This document shows positions 49,198 to 58,636 of a DNA stretch of 64,000 nt, in pieces; position 1 is the first letter of the stretch; each line of letters begins with the position of its first letter. The position numbers and the translations under genes were made by a program. Below the pieces are notes generated by a model that was given only the letters and a program-made list of their open reading frames with translations, searched no databases and had not been told where the DNA came from. This DNA comes from Streptomyces californicus (GTDB taxonomy: Bacteria > Actinomycetota > Actinomycetes > Streptomycetales > Streptomycetaceae): NCBI RefSeq assembly GCF_000717645.1, contig NZ_JNZZ01000023.1, positions 38,032 through 102,031 of the forward strand, read 5' to 3'.

Positions 49198-50586
49198 ATG
49201 TCCGTCGACACGGTGTCCTTGACCGGCTGGGGCCGTACCTCCCCGACGACCGCCGTACGGTTTCGCCCCCGCACGTACGAGGAGGCCGCCGCCGTCGTCC
49301 GCGGCCGCGGGCCGCGGGGCGTCGTCGCGCGCGGGCTGGGGCGGTCGCCCGGGGACGCGGCGCAGAACGCGGGCGGCTCGGTGCTCGACCTGACCGGCCT
49401 GGCCCGGATCGGGGCCGTCGACCCGGCCGCCGGGGTGGTGCGCTGCGACGCGGGGGTGAGTCTGGAGCGGCTGCTGCGGGTGCTGCTGCCGCAGGGCCTG
49501 CTCCCGCCGGTCGTCCCCGGGACCGGCCGGCTGACGGTCGGCGGCGCGATCGCCTCCGATCTGCCCGGACCGGACCACCGGCGGTCCGGTTCGTTCGCCC
49601 GGCACGTGAGTGCCCTGGAGCTGCTCACCGCCGACGGCGAGGTGCGGACGGTGCTGCCGGGCACCGCCCTCTTCGACGCGACCGCCGGGGGGCTCGGGCT
49701 GACCGGGGTGATCCTGGGCGCCACGCTCCGGCTGCGCCGCGTCGGCTCGGCGCTGATGTCGGTCTCCACCGAGCGCGCCGGGGACCTGGACGAGCTGCTG
49801 GCCCGCTTCACGGCGGGCGGCGACCGGATGCCGTACGCCTCCGCGTGGATCGACCTGATGGCCCGGGGCCGGTCCACCGGGCGCGGAATCCTCACCCGGG
49901 GAGAGCACGCGCCACCGCCGGTGCGCCCGGCGCACGCGGGGCGCACACGGCTTCTGCCACGCGCCGGAGCGGGCCGGGGGCGGTCCTCCGCCCCCGGCCC
50001 GCTCTCCGGCCTGTTCGGGGCGCTGCCCCCGCTGCCGGGCGCGCTGCTCGGGCCGGGCCCGGCCGCCCTGTACAACGCGGCCCGCTACCGGGGCGCACCC
50101 CGCGCGCGAGCTGGTGAGCCGCGCCCGTTGTCCGCGTTCTTCCACGGCCCGGACGCCTTCCCGGAGCCGCACGCGCTGTACGGCCGGGGCGGGCTGGTGC
50201 GGTACCGGTTCACCGTCGGGTACGGCCAGGAGGAGACCCTGCACCGGGTGGTGCGCCGGATCGCGGCGCGTCGCAGCCCCGCCGTACGGGCCGTGCTGCA
50301 CCGGTTCGGGACGGCGGACCCCGGTCTGCTGTCGTTCGCCGCGCCCGGCTGGTCCCTGGCCCTGGATCTGCCCGCCGCCCTGCCGGGCCTGGGCCGCTTC
50401 CTGGACGGCGTGGACGAGGAGGTCGCCGCCGCCGGGGGCCGGGTCTGCCTGGCGGCGGACTCCCGCATGCGGCCGGAGACGGCGGCCGCGATGTACCCGG
50501 GGCTCGCGGAGTTCCGGGAGCTGCGGGCGCGGCTGGACCCGGCGGGGGCGTTCCGCTCCGACCTGTCGCGCCGCCTCGGACTGTGA
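49198..50586 (+). CDS. dprE1: Decaprenylphosphoryl-beta-D-ribose oxidase-like FAD enzyme
   Basis: 462 residues, VAO-type FAD oxidoreductase. The phosphate loop RGLGRSPGDAAQNAGGSVLD matches DprE1, and the C-terminal VRYRFTVGYGQEETLHRVVRRIAA and AAMYPGLAEFRELRARLDPAG also fit. With the reductase encoded next door it epimerises decaprenyl-phosphoribose to decaprenyl-phosphoarabinose, a wall arabinan precursor. At the position of M. tuberculosis Cys387 (WNVCVDF) this protein has Ala388 (WSLALDL). ATG 49198 lies eight bases after TACGGT, so it may be leaderless. The middle (residues 240-300) carries a Pro/Gly/Arg-rich insertion. Confidence 0.88.
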   Translation: MSVDTVSLTGWGRTSPTTAVRFRPRTYEEAAAVVRGRGPRGVVARGLGRSPGDAAQNAGGSVLDLTGLARIGAVDPAAGVVRCDAGVSLERLLRVLLPQGLLPPVVPGTGRLTVGGAIASDLPGPDHRRSGSFARHVSALELLTADGEVRTVLPGTALFDATAGGLGLTGVILGATLRLRRVGSALMSVSTERAGDLDELLARFTAGGDRMPYASAWIDLMARGRSTGRGILTRGEHAPPPVRPAHAGRTRLLPRAGAGRGRSSAPGPLSGLFGALPPLPGALLGPGPAALYNAARYRGAPRARAGEPRPLSAFFHGPDAFPEPHALYGRGGLVRYRFTVGYGQEETLHRVVRRIAARRSPAVRAVLHRFGTADPGLLSFAAPGWSLALDLPAALPGLGRFLDGVDEEVAAAGGRVCLAADSRMRPETAAAMYPGLAEFRELRARLDPAGAFRSDLSRRLGL

Positions 50587-50627
50587 CAGGACCCATGAAG
50601 CCCACCCCATCTGACCAGGAGTTCTCC

Positions 50628-51383
50628 GTGAAGGATGCCTTCGGCGCCCCGCAGTCCCTGCTCGTCCTCGGCGGCACCTCCGAGATCGCCCTGGCCACCG
50701 CGCGCCGGCTGATCGCCCTGCGCACCCGGCGGGTCTGGCTGGCCGGGCGCCCCTCCCCCGCCCTGGAGTCGGCCGCCGCGGAGCTGCGCGGCCGGGGGGC
50801 TGACGTGCGGACCGTCGACTTCGACGCGCTGGACTCCGCCTCCCACGAGGTGGTCCTCGGCAAGGTCTTCGCGGAGGGCGACGTCGACGTGGTGCTGATG
50901 GCGTTCGGGGTCCCCGGCGACCAGGCGCGGGACGAGGAGGAGCCGATGGCCGCGGTCCGGGTCGCCCAGACCAACTACACGGGGGCGGTCTCCGCCGGGC
51001 TGGTGTGCGCCGGCGCACTCCAGGCGCAGGGGCACGGTTCGCTGGTGGTGCTGTCCTCGGTGGCCGGCGAGCGGGCCCGGCGCGCGGACTTCATCTACGG
51101 CTCCAGCAAGGCGGGGCTCGACGCGTTCGCACAGGGGCTCGGGGACGCGCTCCAGGGGACCGGGGTGCAGGTGCTGATCGTCCGGCCAAGCTTCGTCCGG
51201 ACCCGGCACACGGCGGGGCTGCCCGAGCAGCCGTTCGCGACGGGGCCGGAGGAGGTGGCGACGGCGATCGTCACGGGGCTGCGGCGGCGCTCGGAGACGG
51301 TGTGGGTGCCCGGTGCGCTGCGGGTGGTGATGGCGGCGCTGCGGCACGTGCCGCGTCCGCTGTTCCGCCGTCTGCCGGTCTGA
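50628..51383 (+). CDS. dprE2: Decaprenylphosphoryl-D-2-keto-erythropentose reductase-like SDR
   Basis: 251 residues, short-chain dehydrogenase. VLGGTSEIALATARRL is the NAD(P)-binding start, VLSSVAGERARRADFIYGSSKAGLD contains the catalytic Ser and the Tyr/Lys pair, and RPSFVRT follows. It completes the DprE1 epimerisation. GTG 50628 has AGGAG six bases upstream; an in-frame ATG at 50595 gives 11 more residues. Confidence 0.9.
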   Translation: MKDAFGAPQSLLVLGGTSEIALATARRLIALRTRRVWLAGRPSPALESAAAELRGRGADVRTVDFDALDSASHEVVLGKVFAEGDVDVVLMAFGVPGDQARDEEEPMAAVRVAQTNYTGAVSAGLVCAGALQAQGHGSLVVLSSVAGERARRADFIYGSSKAGLDAFAQGLGDALQGTGVQVLIVRPSFVRTRHTAGLPEQPFATGPEEVATAIVTGLRRRSETVWVPGALRVVMAALRHVPRPLFRRLPV

Positions 51384-51441
51384 GCGGCCGGGCCGGGGGC
51401 TCCAGGAAGGCCGGGGGCCAGGTAAGGGGTGTGTCCGGTGC

Positions 51442-52044
51442 TCAGGGCCGCAGCGACGGGGCCGAGGTCGACGCCTCGATCGTGCAGCCGCCCTGGGCGG
51501 GGACGGCGGGCGCCCCGCCGCCTCCGCCGAACGGGAAGTCGCGGAGCTTGCGCCATACGGCGTCCGGCCCCTGTTCGTACAGCGAGAAGGAGCCGCAGGT
51601 CCAGGCGGCCTCGTAGTCGGCCAGCTCCTCGTAGGCCCGGTCCATGGCCTCCTCGGAGATGCCGTGGGCCACGGTGACGTGCGGGTGGTACGGGAACTGG
51701 AGCTCGCGCACCAGCGGGCCCGAGGCGTCCCGGACGCGCTTCTGGAGCCAGGAGCAGGCCGAGGCGCCCGCGACGACCTGGACGAAGACGACCGGGGAGA
51801 GCGGCCGGAAGGTGCCGGTGCCGGAGAGCCGCATCGGGAACGGGCGGCCGGCCGTGGCGATCGTTTCGAGGTGCGCCTCGATCGCCGGCAGGTCCGCCCG
51901 GTCCGCCTCCGTCGGCGGGAGCAGGGTGACGTGGGTGGGAATGCCGTAGGCGGCAGGGTCCCCGAAGCTCGCGCGGCGTTCCTGGAGCAGGCTGCCGTAG
52001 GGCTCCGGGACCGCGATCGAAACGCCGAGCGTTACGGTCCCCAC
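51442..52044 (-). CDS. 2'-5' RNA ligase-like 2H phosphoesterase
   Basis: 200 residues. The two HxT motifs of the 2H phosphoesterase family are HVTLLPP (about 37) and HVTVAHG (about 124). It acts on 2'-5' or cyclic phosphates of RNA or nucleotides; the physiological substrate is unknown. GTG 52044 with GGAGGAGAACGAC just upstream is the best start; ATG 52083 is in frame but lacks such a site. Convergent with dprE2. Confidence 0.9.
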   Translation of the reverse strand: MGTVTLGVSIAVPEPYGSLLQERRASFGDPAAYGIPTHVTLLPPTEADRADLPAIEAHLETIATAGRPFPMRLSGTGTFRPLSPVVFVQVVAGASACSWLQKRVRDASGPLVRELQFPYHPHVTVAHGISEEAMDRAYEELADYEAAWTCGSFSLYEQGPDAVWRKLRDFPFGGGGGAPAVPAQGGCTIEASTSAPSLRP

Positions 52045-52165
52045 GTCGTTCTCCTCCACCGTCGATGGTCGCTTTTCGGTCATGCCGTGCGGGCCGGGCG
52101 CCCGGCCCGCACGTTCCGCCGCAAGTGTGGCCCCTGGGGACGGGATCTCGCCAGGGTCCTTGGAC

Positions 52166-53236
<1,071 letters not shown>

Positions 53237-53459
53237 TCAGGTGCGGGGGCGTTCTCCGGCAGCCGGTGCGGGCGGAGTGGGCGCGCGGTCGCGGGATCCG
53301 GGAGCACGGGAGCGCACGCCTGAGACGAACGGCACATTCCGTCCGCCCGCGTACGACGGCGGGCGCGCCGCGCGACGGAGGTTTCCCGGTGCGCGATCCG
53401 ACCGACGATACAAAGTGGGCACCACCCCGGCCCCCCGCCGCACGACGAACGGAGACCCC

Positions 53460-54665
53460 GTGTCGACCACGGAAACCGCCATCGCGTCCGCCGAGGCGCA
53501 CAGCGCGCACAACTACCACCCGTTGCCGGTCGTCGTGGCCTCCGCCGAGGGCGCCTGGATGACCGATGTCGAGGGCCGCCGCTATCTCGATCTGCTGGCC
53601 GGCTACTCGGCGCTCAATTTCGGCCATGGCAACCGCCGGCTCATCGACGCGGCCAAGGCCCAGCTCGACCGGGTCACGCTGACGTCCCGCGCCTTCTTCC
53701 ACGACCGGTTCGCCGACTTCTGCACGGAGCTGGCGGCGCTGTGCGGCATGGAGACGGTGCTGCCGATGAACACCGGGGCGGAGGCCGTGGAGACCGCGGT
53801 GAAGACCGCCCGCAAGTGGGGCTACCGGGTCAAGGGCGTGCCGGACGGCATGGCCAAGATCATCGTGGCCTCGGACAACTTCCACGGCCGGACGACGACG
53901 ATCGTCAGCTTCTCCACCGACCCGGAGGCGCGGGCCGACTTCGGCCCGTACACCCCGGGCTTCGAGATCGTGCCGTACGGGGACCTCACCGCGCTGCGGG
54001 AGGCGATGACCGAGAACACGGTGGCGGTGCTGATCGAGCCGATCCAGGGCGAGGCGGGGGTGCTGGTGCCGCCGGCCGGCTATCTGCCCGGGGTGCGGGA
54101 GCTGACCCGTGAGCGGAACGTGCTGTTCATCGCGGACGAGATCCAGTCGGGGCTCGGCCGGACCGGGAAGACGTTCGCGCTCGACCACGAGGGCGTGGTC
54201 CCGGACATGTACGTGCTGGGCAAGGCGCTCGGCGGCGGGGTGGTGCCCGTCTCCGCGGTGGTCTCGTCGGCGGACGTCCTCGGCGTGTTCCGGCCGGGCG
54301 AGCACGGTTCGACGTTCGGCGGGAACCCGCTGGCCTGCGCGGTGGCGCTGGAGGTGATCGCGATGCTGCGGACCGGTGAGTACCAGGCGCGCGCGGCCGA
54401 GCTGGGCGACCATCTGCACCGGGAACTGGGCCTGTTGACGGGCGGCGGCGCGGTGGAGGCGGTGCGCGGCCGGGGGCTGTGGGCCGGGGTGGACATCGCC
54501 CCGGCGCTGGGCACCGGGCGGGAGATCTCGGAGCGGCTGATGGAGCAGGGGGTGCTGGTGAAGGACACCCACGGCTCGACGATCCGGATCGCGCCGCCGC
54601 TGGTGATCTCCAAGGAGGACCTGGACTGGGGGCTGGACCGGCTCCGGGCGGTGCTGAAGGGCTGA
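53460..54665 (+). CDS. rocD: Ornithine-oxo-acid aminotransferase
   Basis: 401 residues, class III PLP aminotransferase. AHNYHPLPVVVASAEGAWMTDVEGRRYLDLLAGYSALNFGH is the ornithine aminotransferase start, ADEIQSGLGRTG holds the PLP-binding Asp, and Lys255 in LGKALGGG forms the Schiff base. It converts ornithine to glutamate semialdehyde in arginine catabolism. GTG 53460 has GGAG upstream. Divergent from trpS. Confidence 0.94.
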   Translation: MSTTETAIASAEAHSAHNYHPLPVVVASAEGAWMTDVEGRRYLDLLAGYSALNFGHGNRRLIDAAKAQLDRVTLTSRAFFHDRFADFCTELAALCGMETVLPMNTGAEAVETAVKTARKWGYRVKGVPDGMAKIIVASDNFHGRTTTIVSFSTDPEARADFGPYTPGFEIVPYGDLTALREAMTENTVAVLIEPIQGEAGVLVPPAGYLPGVRELTRERNVLFIADEIQSGLGRTGKTFALDHEGVVPDMYVLGKALGGGVVPVSAVVSSADVLGVFRPGEHGSTFGGNPLACAVALEVIAMLRTGEYQARAAELGDHLHRELGLLTGGGAVEAVRGRGLWAGVDIAPALGTGREISERLMEQGVLVKDTHGSTIRIAPPLVISKEDLDWGLDRLRAVLKG

Positions 54666-54694
54666 GCCGCCGGGGCCGCCGGGCGGCCCGGGCG

Positions 54695-54840
54695 CGGGGC
54701 GGCCTGAGCCCGTCGCGCGCACGGGAGCGGGTGCGCGTACGGGGCGACCTGGGCCCGTCGCGCGTACGGGCGCGGGGCGGCCTGAGCCCCGCACGGCCAC
54801 GGGTACGGGGCGGCCTGAGCCGTACCCGTACCCGTACCCG
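54695..54840. repeat. Degenerate short repeats between convergent genes
   Basis: Four copies of a CGGGGCGGCCTGAGCCC-like element, spaced 32-45 bases, fill the gap between rocD and the ATP-grasp gene; three GTACCC units end it. Confidence 0.6.
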
Positions 54841-54863
54841 CGTCCCGCGAGAACCCCGGCGGG

Positions 54864-56051
54864 TCAGAGGATGACGTGCGGCAGGAAGCGGGCGTACTCG
54901 TCCGTGACCGGGCCCGCCGACTCCCGGATGCCGAGGCCCGCCGCCTCGTTGTCGACGACCCACGCGCCGAGCACCACCCGGTTGCCGTCCACGTCCGGCA
55001 GCGGGGCCAGCTCCTGGTAGCAGCACGGCTCGTCGCGCAGGACGGACGGCGAGCCGGGCCCGTGCAGGTCGACCCCGGCGCCCTCCCGGCCGAGCAGCGG
55101 CTTGGAGACGTACCCCGCCCCGCCGGGCCCGGCCAGCTCGCGCGGGCCGTCCAGGTAGGCGGGCAGCAGGTTCGGGTGGCCGGGGTACAGCTCCCAGAGG
55201 ATCGCCAGCAGCGCCTTGTTGGAGAGCAGCATCTTCCAGGCGGGCTCGATCCAGCAGGTGGTGCCGGAGCCGCCGCCGTTGTCGAGGGTGTCCAGCACCT
55301 GCGGGCCGAACCGGTCCGTGGCCAGCCACTCCCACGGGTAGAGCTTGAAGCAGCTGCGGATGAAGCGCAGCCGGTCGTCGACGAACCGGCCCGACAGCCG
55401 GTCCCAGCCGATCTCCTCGACGGAGAGCGCGAGCGTCTCCAGGCCGGCCTGTTCGGCGGTCTCGCGCAGGTACGCGACCGTCATCAGGTCCTCGCCGATC
55501 TCGTCGCCGTCGGAGTGGACGAAGTGCAGCGGGCCGGGCGGCAGCAGCGGCGCCTGCCGCTTCCAGGCGTTGACCAGCCGCTCGTGCAGCGAGTTCCACT
55601 GGTCGGCCCCGGGGAACCGCTCCTCCATCCAGAACCACTGCGCGCTCGCCGCCTCCACCAGCGAGGTCGGGGTGTCGGCGTTGTACTCCAGCATCTTCGC
55701 CGGGCCGCTCCCGTCGTACCGCAGGTCGAACCGCCCGTACACGGACGGCAGTTCGGTGCGGCGGCGCCAGGACTCGGCGATCAGCCCGGACAGTCGCGGA
55801 TCGGTGATGCCGAGGTCGGCGAACCGCTCCTCCTCCACGATGTGCTCGGCGGCGGCCAGGCACAGGACGTGCAGATCCTCGACGACCTCCTCCAGCGCCT
55901 CGACCTCGGGCAGCGAGAAGACGTAGTAGGCGCTCTCGTCCCAGTACGGGCGCAGCGAGTCGTCCGGGTAGCGGGTGAGCGGGTAGACGACGCCCTGCGA
56001 CTCGACGGTCTCCTGCCAGCCGGGGCGCGGCTCGATCGTGCGGCGCTCCAT
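54864..56051 (-). CDS. Glutathionylspermidine-synthase-like ATP-grasp protein (YgiC/YjfC type)
   Basis: 395 residues. YYVFSLPEVEALEEVVEDLHVLCLAAAEHIVEEERFADLGI and FDLRYDGSGPAKMLEYNADTPTSLVEAA are hallmark segments of the GspS synthetase domain, and GREGAGVDL plus ELAPLPDVDGNRVVLGAWVV belong to the ATP-grasp core. No amidase domain is present. It probably forms an amide bond using ATP; the substrate is unknown. It lies five bases after a small lipoprotein gene, the same pairing as E. coli ygiB-ygiC. Confidence 0.9.
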   Translation of the reverse strand: MERRTIEPRPGWQETVESQGVVYPLTRYPDDSLRPYWDESAYYVFSLPEVEALEEVVEDLHVLCLAAAEHIVEEERFADLGITDPRLSGLIAESWRRRTELPSVYGRFDLRYDGSGPAKMLEYNADTPTSLVEAASAQWFWMEERFPGADQWNSLHERLVNAWKRQAPLLPPGPLHFVHSDGDEIGEDLMTVAYLRETAEQAGLETLALSVEEIGWDRLSGRFVDDRLRFIRSCFKLYPWEWLATDRFGPQVLDTLDNGGGSGTTCWIEPAWKMLLSNKALLAILWELYPGHPNLLPAYLDGPRELAGPGGAGYVSKPLLGREGAGVDLHGPGSPSVLRDEPCCYQELAPLPDVDGNRVVLGAWVVDNEAAGLGIRESAGPVTDEYARFLPHVIL

Positions 56052-56056
56052 CCCGC

Positions 56057-56332
56057 TCAGCCCCCGCCGGACTTGGAGCAGCCGAAGCCGCCGCGGTCCA
56101 CCGCGGACTTGTCGAAGCTGCCGCCCTGCACCTTGCCGTCGCTGCCCTTGCCGCCGCCGTAGTAGTACGAACCGCTGCCGCCGCCGCGGCACTCGGAGCT
56201 GGGCAGGGTCTTCTGGGTGGTGCGGTCGGCGCAGCGCTTGTCCGGCTCCGAGCCGCAGGACGTGATCGTCAGGGCGAGCAGCCCCATGCCGCCGAGCACG
56301 ACCGTGCTCGACCTCAGCCTTCGTCCGGCCAT
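56057..56332 (-). CDS. Small lipoprotein (YgiB-like partner of the ATP-grasp protein)
   Basis: 91 residues. The signal STVVLGGMGLLALTITSC has Cys26 as the lipidation site, then two further cysteines (KRCADRTT, SECRGG) and a Gly/Ser/Tyr-rich tail (SGSYYYGGGKGSDG). It is followed closely by the ATP-grasp gene. In E. coli the lipoprotein YgiB pairs with YgiC; here the link is by position and composition, not sequence similarity that I can verify. Confidence 0.82.
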   Translation of the reverse strand: MAGRRLRSSTVVLGGMGLLALTITSCGSEPDKRCADRTTQKTLPSSECRGGGSGSYYYGGGKGSDGKVQGGSFDKSAVDRGGFGCSKSGGG

Positions 56333-56470
56333 GTTCCGGTTCTCCCCCGTGGTACGTCTGTCGGTTCCGGTTTCCCTGTGCGCAACCGGGCCGCTTGTCA
56401 GACTAGTTCGACGTACAGCCGGTTTGAAACCTGCGTTACGGCAGCGGTCGCGGGGAGCCCCCGACGCGTC

Positions 56471-57871
56471 CTACGGCAGCACCCGGCACAGGGCGTCCAG
56501 GGCGCCCGCCCAGGCGCTCTCGGAGGGTGATCCGTAGCCGATCACCAGGGCGTCGCGGCCCGCCGGGGCGTCGGGGTGGCGGTAGCGGCCGAGCCCCTCC
56601 AGCGCCAGCCCCTGGAAGGCCGCCGCCTGGACCACCGACCGCTCGGCGCCCGCCGGGAGTTCGAGGACCGCGTGCAGACCGGCCGCGATGCCGCTGACCC
56701 GGACGTCCGGCGCCCGCTCGGCGAGCGCCGCGACGAGCTGGTCGCGGCGGCGGCGGTAGCGCAGCCGCATGGACCGCACATGGCGGTCGTACGCGCCCGA
56801 GGCGATGAACTCCGCGAGGGTGAGCTGGTCGGGCGTGCCGGCCGTCCGGTCGCCGACGCCCTTGGCGGCCACCACCTCGCCGACCAGGCTCCGGGGCAGC
56901 ACCATCCAGCCCAGCCGCAGCCCCGGGGCGAGCGACTTGCTGGCGGTGCCGAGGTGGACGACGCGCTCCGGGTCGAGGCCCTGGAGCGCCCCCACCGGCT
57001 GCCGGTCGTAACGGAACTCGCCGTCGTAGTCGTCCTCCAGGATCAGCCCGCCGGTGGACCGGGCCCAGTCGACGGCGGCGGCCCGCCGGTCCGGGTGCAG
57101 CGGTACGCCGGTGGGGAACTGGTGCGCCGGGGTGAGCAGGACCGCCCCCGCGCCGCGCAGCGCGGACAGCTCGCCGGTCCGGGTGCCGTGCTCGTCCAGC
57201 GGCAGGCACGGGATGCGCAGCCCGGCGTCGGTGAGCAGCTTCGTGTGGAGGTCGAGGCCGTACGACTCGACGGCGACCTCCCGGACCCGGCGGGCGCGCA
57301 GGACCCGGCCCAGCAGCGCCAGGCCGTGGGCGAAGCCGGAGCAGACCACGATGCGCTCCGGGTCGGCGTACACCCCGCGCGCCCGCGCCAGGTACTCGGC
57401 CAGCACGGTGCGCAGTTCGACGCGGCCGAGCGGGTCGCCGTAACCGAAGGCGTCGTCGGGGGCGGCGGTGAGCGCCTTGCGGGCGGCCCTGAGCCAGGCG
57501 GCTCGCGGGAAGCCGGACAGGTCGGGGGTGCCGGGCTTCAGGTCGTGCCCGGCACCGGACCGGGCCGGGCGGGCGGGGGCCGCCGGCGGGCCGGTGCGGC
57601 GCGGCGCGGACCGCCGGGCGACCCGGGTCCCCGAGCCCTGGCGGGCGGTGAGCCAGCCCTCGGCCACCAGTTCGGCGTAGGCGTCGGCGACCGTGTTGCG
57701 GGCGACGCCCAGGTCGGCGGCGAGCGCCCGGGAGGACGGCAGCCGGGTGCCGGGCGCCAGGCGGCCGGTGCGCACGGCCTCCCGCAGCGCCTCCATCAGC
57801 CCGCTGCGCAGCCCCCGGCCGACCGGCTCCAGATGCAGGTCCGCACCGAAAGTGGCCCAGGAATCCGTCAT
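56471..57871 (-). CDS. MocR-family regulator (GntR DNA-binding domain fused to PLP aminotransferase-like domain)
   Basis: 466 residues. The winged helix is at about 18-85 (RSGLMEALREAVRTGRLAPGTRLPSSRALAADLGVARNTVADAYAELVAEGWL). The class I aminotransferase-like domain follows from about 115, with the PLP lysine in TASKSLAPGLR and EDDYDGEFRY. It senses PLP or an amino acid and controls neighbouring genes. Divergent from the AhpD-like gene, 47 bases away. Confidence 0.92.
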   Translation of the reverse strand: MTDSWATFGADLHLEPVGRGLRSGLMEALREAVRTGRLAPGTRLPSSRALAADLGVARNTVADAYAELVAEGWLTARQGSGTRVARRSAPRRTGPPAAPARPARSGAGHDLKPGTPDLSGFPRAAWLRAARKALTAAPDDAFGYGDPLGRVELRTVLAEYLARARGVYADPERIVVCSGFAHGLALLGRVLRARRVREVAVESYGLDLHTKLLTDAGLRIPCLPLDEHGTRTGELSALRGAGAVLLTPAHQFPTGVPLHPDRRAAAVDWARSTGGLILEDDYDGEFRYDRQPVGALQGLDPERVVHLGTASKSLAPGLRLGWMVLPRSLVGEVVAAKGVGDRTAGTPDQLTLAEFIASGAYDRHVRSMRLRYRRRRDQLVAALAERAPDVRVSGIAAGLHAVLELPAGAERSVVQAAAFQGLALEGLGRYRHPDAPAGRDALVIGYGSPSESAWAGALDALCRVLP

Positions 57872-57918
57872 GCCAATGGACCATACCGGCGGGCCATCGG
57901 GGCCGTAACGTCGTCCTC
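57872..57918. promoter_or_regulatory. Divergent MocR/AhpD-like promoter with direct repeats
   Basis: On the minus strand ATGGCCC and ATGGTCC are spaced by six bases (57880-57899 region), direct repeats of the kind bound by MocR proteins. On the plus strand TAACGT at 57906-57911 lies eight bases before ATG 57919, suggesting a leaderless mRNA. Confidence 0.55.
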
Positions 57919-58434
57919 ATGACCACAGCGCACACCCATCACCACGCCCCGGCCGACCTCGCCCCCGAGGAGCCGCAGCGCATCTCCGTCTCCCAGCTCC
58001 TCCCCGACGTCTACAAGGCGATGGTCCGCCTCGACATCGCCGCCCGCCAGGGGCTCGACCCCGTCCTGGTGGAGCTGGTGAAGATCCGGGCCTCGCAGCT
58101 CAACCAGTGCGCGTTCTGCCTGGACATGCACAGCAAGGACGCGCTCGCGGCGGGCGAGTCCGCCGAGCGGATCGTCCAGCTCAGCGCCTGGCGGGAGTCG
58201 CGGCACTTCTACACGGAGAAGGAGCTGGCGGCGCTCGCGCTGACCGAGGCGGTCACCGTGCTCACCGACGGCTTCGTCCCGGACAAGGTGTACGCAGAGG
58301 CCGCCGGGCACTTCGAGGAGAAGGAGCTGGCCCAGCTGATCGCGGCGATCACCGTGATCAACGCCTGGAACCGCTTCGGCGTCACCGGCCGGCTGACCCC
58401 GGGCCACTACACCCCGGGCGACTTCGCGAGCTGA
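57919..58434 (+). CDS. Carboxymuconolactone-decarboxylase/AhpD-family protein
   Basis: 171 residues. KIRASQLNQCAFCLDMHSKDAL has the AhpD-type redox pair Cys64 and Cys67 with His71. The C-terminal half is FEEKELAQLIAAITVINAWNRFGVTGRLTPG. Such proteins have alkylhydroperoxidase activity. A His-rich N-terminus (THHHA) is present. It is probably controlled by the adjacent MocR regulator. Confidence 0.92.
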   Translation: MTTAHTHHHAPADLAPEEPQRISVSQLLPDVYKAMVRLDIAARQGLDPVLVELVKIRASQLNQCAFCLDMHSKDALAAGESAERIVQLSAWRESRHFYTEKELAALALTEAVTVLTDGFVPDKVYAEAAGHFEEKELAQLIAAITVINAWNRFGVTGRLTPGHYTPGDFAS

Positions 58435-58487
58435 TCCCGTCCCCGGGCCAGGCGGAAAGCCGGGCCCGGGGGTCGATGCGGGCCCGG

Positions 58488-58600
58488 ATGCCGAGGCCGG
58501 GTGCCGGACGCCGAGGCCCGGGTGCCGGACGCCGAGGCCCGGGTGCCGGACGCCGAGGCCCGGTGCCGGACGCCGAGGCCCGGGTGCCGGACGCCGGCGG
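58488..58600. repeat. 21-bp tandem repeat array
   Basis: Five or more units of about 21 bp with the core GCCGGACGCCGAGGCCCGGGT between the convergent AhpD-like and membrane-protein genes, then a run of GGCC repeats to 58620. No gene is supported in 58435-58636. Confidence 0.8.
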
Positions 58601-58636
58601 CCGGCGGCCGGCGGCCGGGGAGAACGGGCAGAGCCG

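Noticed and set aside
58488..58600. Possible CRISPR array
   Set aside because: The 21-bp units are directly adjacent with no unique spacers and no cas genes nearby.
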